From the NCBI RefSeq assembly GCF_910589235.1, contig NC_060958.1:2976725-3040724 (forward strand): 64,000 nucleotides of DNA. The letters run 5' to 3'. This DNA comes from Vespa crabro. Taxonomy: Eukaryota; Arthropoda; Insecta; Hymenoptera; Vespidae. The notes under the pieces were generated by a model, which saw only the letters and a program-made list of their open reading frames with translations, was not told where the DNA came from and made no database searches. This document shows positions 55,238 to 64,000 of this stretch, in pieces (the stretch's first letter is position 1; each line of letters starts with the position of its first letter). A program made the translations under genes and the position numbers.

Positions 55238-56749
55238 GATATTACTATCAACGTAATTGTTATTAATGTTATTGTTATTCTTGTCATTGTCATTATTATT
55301 CTTGCTAATATGGTTATTGTTATTTTTATTATTAATGTCATTGCTATTTTTGTTATAGATATGATTTTTGATATTATTGTTATTATTGTTATTATTGTTA
55401 TTATTAATATTAATGTTATTATTGTTATTGTTATTGTTATTCTTATTATTACTGCTATTTTTGATATTGTTATTATTGATATTGTTATTAATTTTATTGT
55501 GATTAATGTATTTGATATTATTGTTAGTATTGCTATTATTTTTATTGTTATTATTGTATTTGTTATTATTGTTATTATTGTTATTGTGTTGTTATTCCTA
55601 TTATTATTATTGTTGTTATTATTATTGTTGTTGTTATTACTATTATTGCTATTGTTTTTTTTTTTGTTGTTGTTGTTATTGTTGTTGTTATTACTATTAT
55701 TTATGACTTATTATTGTTAATGTTGTCATTATTATTATTACTATTGTTATTTCATTGTTATTGTTATTTTAATAATTTTTATTGTTTTTTCTATTATTGT
55801 TATTGTTATTATGTTTATTGTTATAATTGTTATTGATATTATTGTTATATTGTTATTATTGTTATTGGTTATTATTGTTGATGTTATTATTATTACTGCT
55901 TCTTTTGATTCTGTTATTGTTGTTATTGTTATTGTTGATATTTTTATTATTTTTATTTATATAATTGTTATAGTTATTTGTTATTATTGCTATTGTTATT
56001 ATAATTATTATTGTTATTGTTGATATTGTTATTGTTATTATTAGTATTGTTGTTATTTTTATTGTTATTACTATTATTCTATTGTTATTGTAATTTTTGT
56101 TATTGTTATTATGTTTATTGTTATAATTGTTATTGAAGTTATTGTTATAATTGTTATTATTGTTATTAGTTATTATTGTTGTTGTTCTTATTATTACTGC
56201 TATTTTTGATACTGTTATTATTATTATTATTATTGTTGATATTTTTATTATTTTTATTGTTATTATTATTTCTGCTATTATTGACGTTGTTATTATTGTT
56301 ATTATTTTTATTGTTAAGATTGTGACTTTTATTAATGGTTATTATTGTTCTTGTTGTTACTTTTAATGTTGATATTGTTGTTTCTGTTATTATTGTCTTT
56401 GTTATTATAATTTTTGTTATTATTATTATTGTTACTATTATTAATATTGTTATTGTTATTACTGTTATTGCTCTTATTCATATTGTTATTATAGTAATTG
56501 TTTTTGTATTTATTTCTATCATTGCAATTGTTATTATTGTTATTGTTAATATTATAATTCTTCTTATTATTATATTTAATGTTATTTCTGTTATTGTTAT
56601 TATTTCTATTGTTGTTATTGTTATTATTATTATTGTAATTTAGATAATATTGTTACTGTTATTATTGTTGTTGTTAACAATGTTATTATTGTTATGGCTA
56701 TTATTTTTATTATTGTTATTGTTATTATTGTTAATGTAATATTGTTATT
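55238..56749 (+). repeat. m34, alpha2 monomer with recombinant start (1512 bp)
   Basis: The first bases match a beta-monomer start (m29: tatcaacg, attgttattcttgtc). By about 55,290-55,370 it becomes the alpha2 type (gtcattgtcattattattc, tttttgatattattg). The beta monomer expected between m33 and this alpha2 is absent. Run of 11 T at 55,655-55,665 is the longest seen. D at 55,811 and E at about 56,111. Confidence 0.88.
55655..55665 (+). repeat. Homopolymer T run, 11 T
   Basis: Same position in alpha monomers after gctattg. Counted lengths are 6 (6,149), 8 (1,753; 9,701; 30,191), 9 (3,252), 10 (43,990; 60,646) and 11 (here). The T run is absent in beta and in m18. Confidence 0.85.
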
Positions 56750-58780
56750 GATATTACTATCAACGTAATTGTTATTAATGTTAATGTTATTCTTGTCATT
56801 GTCATTATTATTCTTGCTAATATGGTTATTGTTATTGTTATTATTAATGTCATTGCTATTTTTGTTATAGATATGATTATTGTTATTATTGTTATTATTG
56901 TTATTATTAATATTAATGTTATTATTGTTATTGTTATTATTATTCTTATTATTACTGCTATTTTTGATATTGTTATTTTTGATATTGTTATTATTGTTAT
57001 TAATTTTATTGTGATTCATGTATTTGATATTATTGTTAGTAGTGCTATTATTTTTATTGTTATTATTGTATTTGTTATTATTGTTATTATTGTTATTGTG
57101 TTGTTATTCCTATTATTATTATTGTTGTTATTGTTATTGTTGTTGTTATTATTATTATTGCTATTGTTTTTTTTGTTGTTGTTGTTATTGTTGTTGTTAT
57201 TACTATTATTTATAACTTATTATTGTTAATGTTGTCATTATTATTATTAGTATTGTTATTTCATTGTTATTGTTATTTTAATAATTGTTATTGTTTTTTC
57301 TATTATTGTTATTTTTATTACGTTTATTGTTATAATTGTTATTGATATTATTGTTATATTGTTATTATTGTTATTGGTTATTATTGTTGATGTTATTATT
57401 ATTACTGCTTTTTTTGATTCTGTTATTGTTGTTATTGTTATTGTTGATATTTTTATTATTTTTATTTATATAATTGTTGTTGTTATTTGTTATTATTGTT
57501 ATTGTTATTATAATTATTATTGTTATTGTTGATATTTCTATTATAGTTATTATTGTTATTGTTAGTATTGTTATTGTTATTATTGGTATTGTTGTTATTT
57601 TTATTGTTATTACTATTATTCTATTGTTATTGTATTTTTTGTTATTGTTAATATGTTTATTGTTATAATTGTTATTGAAGTTATTGTTATATTGTTGTTA
57701 TTGTTATTGGTTATTATTGTTGTTGTTCTTATTATTACTGCTATTTTTGATACTGTTATTATTATTATTATTATTGTTGATATTTTTATTATTTTTATTT
57801 ATATAATTGTTATTGTTATTTGTTATTATTGTTATTGTTATTATAATTATTATTGTTATTGTTGATATTTCTATTATAGTTATTATTGTTATTGTTAGTA
57901 TTGTTATTGTTATTATTGGTATTGTTGTTATTTTTATTGTTATTATTATTATTCTATTGTTATTGTAATTTTTGTTATTGTTAATATGTTTATTGCTATA
58001 ATTGTTATTGAAGTTATTGTTATATTGTTGTTATTGTTATTGGTTATTATTGTTGTTGTTCTTATTATTACTGCTATTTTTGATACTGTTATTATTATTA
58101 TTATTATTGTTGATATTTTTATTATTTTTATTGTTATAATTGTTTTTGTTATTAGTAATTATTCTTACTTTTGATATTTATATTATAGTTATTATTGTTA
58201 TCGTTAGTATTGTTATTATTGTTATTGTTATTGTAAATTTTGTTATTGTTTTTATAATTATTGTTATTATTGTTATTATTGATATTATTATTGTTATTAT
58301 TGTTATTGTTGTTATTATTATTGATATTATTATTATTGTTATTATTTATATTGTGAAGATTGTGATTTTTATTTATGGTTATTGTTCTTGTTATTACTTT
58401 TAATATTGATATTGTTGTTTCTGTTATTATTGTCTTTGTTATTATAATTTTTGTTATTATTATTATTGTTACTATTATTAATATTGTTATTGTTATTACT
58501 ATTATTGCTCTTATTCATATTTTTATTAAAGTAATTGTTTTTGTATTTATTTCTATCATTGCAATTGTTAATATTGTTATTGTTAATATTATAATTCTTC
58601 TTATTATTACTGTTAATGTTATATCTGTTATTGTTATTATTTTCATTGCTGTTATTGTTATTATTATTATTGTTATTTTGATAATATTGTTATTGTTATT
58701 ATTGTTGTTGTTAACATTGTTATTACTGTTATGGCTATTATTTTTGTTATTGTTATTATTGTTAATGTAATATTGTTATT
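56750..58780 (+). repeat. m35, alpha3 monomer (2031 bp)
   Basis: D at 57,320 and E at 57,653 and 57,986. It retains the 90 bp segment that m28 and m33 lack and has one 9 bp unit fewer before the palindrome. Confidence 0.89.
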
Positions 58781-60228
58781 GATATTACTATCAACGTAAT
58801 TGTTATTAATGTTATTGTTATTCTTGTCATTATCATTATTATTATTGCTAATATGGTTATTGTTATTTTTATTATTAATGTCATTGCTATTTTTGTTATA
58901 GATATGATTTTTGCTATTATTGTTATTATTAATATTAATGTTATTATTGTTATTGTTATTCTTATTCTTATTATTACTGCTACTTTTGATATTGTTATTT
59001 TTGTTGTTATTACTATTATTTATAACTTATTATTGTTAATGTTGTCATTATTATTATTACTATTGTTATTTTATTGTTATTGTTATTTAAATAATTGTTA
59101 TTGTTTTTCCTATTATTGTTATTGTTATTATTTTATTGTTATTATTGTTAATGTTATTATTGATATTGTTGATATTGTTTTCATTAATACTTTTATTATT
59201 TTTATTGTTGTTATTGTTATTATTGCTATCATTGTTATTGTTATTAACGTTATTGTTCCTATAGTTATTGCTACATTAGATATTATTAATATTGTTAATA
59301 TGGTTATTGTTAATATTATTATACTTATTATTATTATTGTTATTGTTATTTTTGTTATTGTTATTATGTTTATTGTTATAATTGTTATTGATATTATAGT
59401 TATATTGTTATTATTGTTATTGGTTATTATTGTTGATGTTATTATTATTACTGCATATTTTGATTCTGTTATTATTGTTATTGTTATTGTAAATATTTTT
59501 ATTATTTTTATTGTTATAATTGTTATTGTTATTTGTTATTATTGTTATTGTTAGTATTGTTATTGTTATTATTGGTATTGTAAATTTTGTTATTGTTGTT
59601 ACAATTATTGTTATTATTGTTATTATTGTTATTATTGTTATTGTTGTTGTTATTATTGATATTATTGTTATTGTTATTGTTATTATTATTACTGCTATTA
59701 TTGACGATGATATTATTGTTATTATTTTTATTGTTAACCTTGCGATTTTTATTAATCGTTATTATTGTTCTTGTTATTACTTTTTATATTTATATTGTTG
59801 TTTCTGTTATTATTGTTATTGTTATTATTGGTATTGTTGTTATTTTTATAGTTACTACTATTATTCTATTGTTAATATTGTTATTATAATTTTTGTTATT
59901 ATTATTATTGTTATTATTATTATTATTGTTATTGTTATTACTGTTATTGCTCTTATTCATATTGTTATTATACTAATTGTTTTTGTATTTATTTCTATCA
60001 TTGTAATTGTTAATATTGTTATTGTTAATATTATAATTCTTCTTATTATTACTGTTAATGTTATTTCTGTTATTGTTATTATTTCCATTGCTGTTATTGT
60101 TATTATTATTATTGTTATTTTGATAATATTGTTATTGTTATTATTGGTGTTGTTAACATTGTTTTTACTGTTATGGCTATTATTTTTATTATTGTTATTG
60201 TTATTATTGTTTTTGTAATATTGTTATT
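58781..60228 (+). repeat. m36, beta monomer (1448 bp)
   Basis: Copy of m29 at offset 11,744, with D at about 59,366. Nearly unchanged across its length by eye. Confidence 0.9.
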
Positions 60229-61739
60229 GATATTACTATGAACGTAATTGTTATTAATGTTAATGATATTCTTCTCATTGTCATTATTATTCTTGCTAAT
60301 ATGGTTATTGTTATTTTTATTATTAATGTCATTGCTATTTTTGTTATAGATATGATTTTTGATATTATTGTTATTATTGTTATTATTGTTATTATTAATA
60401 TTAATGTTATTATTGTTATTGTTATTGTTATTCTTATTATTACTGCTATTTTTGATATTGTTATTATTGATATTGTTATTAATTTTATTGTGATTAATGT
60501 ATTTGATATTATTGTTAGTATTGCTATTATTTTTATTGTTATTATTGTATTTGTTATTATTGTTATTATTGTTATTGTGTTGTTATTCCTATTATTATTA
60601 TTGTTGTTATTATTATTGTTGTTGTTATTACTATTATTGCTATTGTTTTTTTTTTGTTGTTGTTGTTATTGTTGTTGTTATTACTATTATTTATGACTTA
60701 TTATTGTTAATGTTGTCATTATTATTATTACTATTGTTATTTCATTGTTATTGTTATTTTAATAATTTTTATTGTTTTTTCTATTATTGTTATTGTTATT
60801 ATGTTTATTGTTATAATTGTTATTGATATTATTGTTATATTGTTATTATTGTTATTGGTTATTATTGTTGATGTTATTATTATTACTGCTTCTTTTGATT
60901 CTGTTATTGTTGTTATTGTTATTGTTGATATTTTTATTATTTTTATTTATATAATTGTTATTGTTATTTGTTATTATTGTTATTGTTATTATAATTATTA
61001 TTGTTATTGTTGATATTGTTATTGTTATTATAATTTTTGTTGTTATTTTTATTGTTATTACTATTATTCTATTGTTATTGTAATTTTTGTTATTGTTATT
61101 ATGTTTATTGTTATAATTGTTATTGAAGTTATTGTTATAATTGTTATTATTGTTATTAGTTATTATTGTTGTTGTTCTTATTATTACTGCTATTTTTGAT
61201 ACTGTTATTATTATTATTATTATTGTTGATATTTTTATTATTTTTATTGTTATTATTATTTCTGCTATTATTGACGTTGTTATTATTGTTATTATTTTTA
61301 TTGTTAAGATTGTGACTTTTATTAATGGTTATTATTGTTCTTGTTGTTACTTTTAATGTTGATATTGTTGTTTCTGTTATTATTGTCTTTGTTATTATAA
61401 TTTTTGTTATTATTATTATTGTTACTATTATTAATATTGTTATTGTTATTACTGTTATTGCTCTTATTCATATTGTTATTATAGTAATTGTTTTTGTATT
61501 TATTTCTATCATTGCAATTGTTATTATTGTTATTGTTAATATTATAATTCTTCTTATTATTATATTTAATGTTATTTCTGTTATTGTTATTATTTCTATT
61601 GTTGTTATTGTTATTATTATTATTGTAATTTAGATAATATTGTTATTGTTATTATTGTTGTTGTTAACAATGTTATTATTGTTATGGCTATTATTTTTAT
61701 TATTGTTATTGTTATTATTGTTAATGTAATATTGTTATT
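60229..61739 (+). repeat. m37, alpha2 monomer (1511 bp)
   Basis: Copy of m30 at offset 11,744. D at 60,801 and E at about 61,101. Run of 10 T at 60,646-60,655. Local variant attataatttttgttg near 61,028. Confidence 0.9.
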
Positions 61740-63789
61740 GATATTACTATCAACGTAATTGTTATTAATGTTAATGTTATTCTTGTCATTGTCATTATTA
61801 TTCTTGCTAATATGGTTATTGTTATTGTTATTATTAATGTCATTGCTATTTTTGTTATAGATATGATTATTGTTATTATTGTTATTATTGTTATTATTGT
61901 TATTATTGTTATTATTAATATTAATGTTATTATTGTTATTGTTATTATTATTCTTATTATTACTGCTATTTTTGATATTGTTATTTTTGATATTGTTATT
62001 ATTGTTATTAATTTTATTGTGATTCATGTATTTGATATTATTGTTAGTAGTGCTATTATTTTTATTGTTATTATTGTATTTGTTATTATTGTTATTATTG
62101 TTATTGTGTTGTTATTCCTATTATTATTATTGTTGTTATTGTTATTGTTGTTGTTATTATTATTATTGCTATTGTTTTTTTTGTTGTTGTTGTTATTGTT
62201 GTTGTTATTACTATTATTTATAACTTATTATTGTTAATGTTGTCATTATTATTATTAGTATTGTTATTTCATTGTTATTGTTATTTTAATAATTGTTATT
62301 GTTTTTTCTATTATTGTTATTTTTATTACGTTTATTGTTATAATTGTTATTGATATTATTGTTATATTGTTATTATTGTTATTGGTTATTATTGTTGATG
62401 TTATTATTATTACTGCTTTTTTTGATTCTGTTATTGTTGTTATTGTTATTGTTGATATTTTTATTATTTTTATTTATATAATTGTTGTTGTTATTTGTTA
62501 TTATTGTTATTGTTATTATAATTATTATTGTTATTGTTGATATTTCTATTATAGTTATTATTGTTATTGTTAGTATTGTTATTGTTATTATTGGTATTGT
62601 TGTTATTTTTATTGTTATTACTATTATTCTATTGTTATTGTATTTTTTGTTATTGTTAATATGTTTATTGTTATAATTGTTATTGAAGTTATTGTTATAT
62701 TGTTGTTATTGTTATTGGTTATTATTGTTGTTGTTCTTATTATTACTGCTATTTTTGATACTGTTATTATTATTATTATTATTGTTGATATTTTTATTAT
62801 TTTTATTTATATAATTGTTATTGTTATTTGTTATTATTGTTATTGTTATTATAATTATTATTGTTATTGTTGATATTTCTATTATAGTTATTATTGTTAT
62901 TGTTAGTATTGTTATTGTTATTATTGGTATTGTTGTTATTTTTATTGTTATTATTATTATTCTATTGTTATTGTAATTTTTGTTATTGTTAATATGTTTA
63001 TTGCTATAATTGTTATTGAAGTTATTGTTATATTGTTGTTATTGTTATTGGTTATTATTGTTGTTGTTCTTATTATTACTGCTATTTTTAAATACTGTTA
63101 TTATTATTATTATTATTGTTGATATTTTTATTATTTTTATTGTTATAATTGTTTTTGTTATTAGTAATTATTCTTACTTTTGATATTTATATTATAGTTA
63201 TTATTGTTATCGTTAGTATTGTTATTATTGTTATTGTTATTGTAAATTTTGTTATTGTTTTTATAATTATTGTTATTATTGTTATTATTGATATTATTAT
63301 TGTTATTATTGTTATTGTTGTTATTATTATTGATATTATTATTATTGTTATTATTTATATTGTGAAGATTGTGATTTTTATTAATGGTTATTGTTCTTGT
63401 TATTACTTTTAATATTGATATTGTTGTTTCTGTTATTATTGTCTTTGTTATTATAATTTTTGTTATTATTATTATTGTTACTATTATTAATATTGTTATT
63501 GTTATTACTATTATTGCTCTTATTCATATTTTTATTAAAGTAATTGTTTTTGTATTTATTTCTATCATTGCAATTGTTAATATTGTTATTGTTAATATTA
63601 TAATTCTTCTTATTATTACTGTTAATGTTATATCTGTTATTGTTATTATTTTCATTGCTGTTATTGTTATTATTATTATTGTTATTTTGATAATATTGTT
63701 ATTGTTATTATTGTTGTTGTTAACATTGTTATTACTGTTATGGCTATTATTTTTGTTATTGTTTTTATTGTTAATGTAATATTGTTATT
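61740..63789 (+). repeat. m38, alpha3 monomer (2050 bp)
   Basis: D at 62,328 and E at 62,661 and 62,994. It has one 9 bp unit more than m28 before the palindrome and an extra A near 63,090 (atttttaaatactg) that accounts for the change of offset from 5,008 to 5,009. Confidence 0.9.
61866..61921 (+). repeat. 9 bp minisatellite tract (ATTGTTATT)n before the palindrome
   Basis: The number of 9 bp units between the tatagatatgatt stretch and the palindrome differs between otherwise equivalent monomers: about 5 here, 4 near 45,210, 3 near 56,880 and 1 near 42,260. These differences account for several of the 9 bp offset changes. Confidence 0.8.
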
Positions 63790-64000
63790 GATATTACTAT
63801 CAACGTAATTGTTATTAATGTTATTGTTATTCTTGTCATTATCATTATTATTATTGCTAATATGGTTATTGTTATTTTTATTATTAATGTCATTGCTATT
63901 TTTGTTATAGATATGATTTTTGCTATTATTGTTATTATTAATATTAATGTTATTATTGTTATTGTTATTCTTATTCTTATTATTACTGCTACTTTTGATA
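63790..64000 (+). repeat. m39, partial beta monomer at the right edge
   Basis: Follows m36 at offset 5,009, including gctacttttgata at the last bases, so the trimer pattern continues past the window. Confidence 0.88.

Larger units (their letters stand above)
1..64000 (+). repeat. Satellite array with higher-order structure, fills the window
   Basis: The entire window is ATT/GTT-rich tandem sequence with no unique insert. Thirty-nine copies of one anchor motif, all on the + strand, mark monomers of mostly 1.34-2.15 kb that are arranged into larger repeats (about 12.9 kb on the left, about 4.9-5.0 kb on the right). Both array edges lie outside the window. Open frames longer than 60 codons exist on both strands but encode only I/V/L/F/Y/C or N/I/T/K strings. 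They recur at the repeat offsets and change frame between copies, so they are not annotated as genes. An AT-rich satellite of a eukaryotic chromosome is the best reading; the host is unknown. Confidence 0.95.
42125..64000 (+). repeat. Trimeric higher-order repeat region (beta-alpha2-alpha3)
   Basis: Three monomers of 1448, 1511 and about 1953-2050 bp recur as a block. The regular blocks start at 42,125, 47,037 and 58,781, and a further partial block starts at 63,790. Offsets are 4,912 (42,125 to 47,037) and 5,009 (58,781 to 63,790). Between 47 and 58 kb the order is disturbed by a hybrid monomer (49,996-51,773) and a block without beta (from 55,238), which gives local offsets of 3,289 and about 3,456. 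Confidence 0.92.

Noticed and set aside
1..64000. CRISPR array
   Set aside because: Repeats are long, contiguous and imperfect, with no short conserved repeat separated by unique spacers and no cas-like gene.
1..64000. Transposon or LTR element origin
   Set aside because: No reverse transcriptase, integrase or transposase frame, no terminal inverted repeats or target-site duplications, and no unique flanks are visible.
1..64000. Telomeric repeat or rDNA spacer
   Set aside because: There is no TTAGGG, TTTAGGG or TTAGG run and no rRNA segment.
1..64000. Mitochondrial control region or organelle DNA
   Set aside because: AT content would fit, but 64 kb with no tRNA, rRNA or protein gene and with higher-order repeats does not.

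Overview
The whole 64 kb window is one head-to-tail satellite array. I found no gene, RNA gene, transposon, CRISPR array or unique single-copy segment. The + strand is very T-rich (about 60% T, 25% A, 10-12% G and 2-3% C in lines sampled by eye). It is built almost entirely from ATT and GTT triplets, so most open frames are hydrophobic I/V/L/F strings on + or Asn-rich strings on -. They recur with the DNA repeat and are shadows of it. Long-range layered repeats with no genes point to eukaryotic heterochromatin (centromeric, pericentromeric, sex- or B-chromosome type). The species cannot be told from the sequence.

The array is still well structured. A C-containing anchor beginning gatattactatcaacgtaat (or a close variant) occurs 39 times, always on the + strand. 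It divides the window into 38 complete monomers and two partial ones. The monomers, numbered m0 to m39 here, fall into families. Beta (1342-1457 bp) carries a ttttcatgaatac-type or ttttcattaatac-type block, one D subunit and gacgatgat. Alpha2 (1466-1515 bp) has D and E subunits 300 bp apart. Alpha1 (mostly 1656-1709 bp, or about 2150 bp with an internal duplication) has D and E 333 bp apart. Alpha3 (1953-2050 bp) has D, E and E. There are also chimeras and one truncated monomer.

Region 1 (1 to about 25,625) holds two copies of an eight-monomer higher-order repeat of about 12.9 kb. Position 1 matches 12,947, and the copies match nearly base for base to about 12,745/25,625 apart from a few indels. 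Region 2 (about 25,625-42,124) is a disordered mix of alpha and beta monomers with overlapping duplications at offsets 3,755, 4,874 and 8,604 and a truncated 786 bp monomer. Region 3 (42,125-64,000) is a shorter higher-order repeat, the trimer beta-alpha2-alpha3 (4.9-5.0 kb), with two recombinant versions.

The function, if any, is structural. The candidates worth testing are the conserved anchor, a recurring 12 bp palindrome, and the extreme strand asymmetry. Homology calls come from reading and coordinate offsets, not from a computed alignment.
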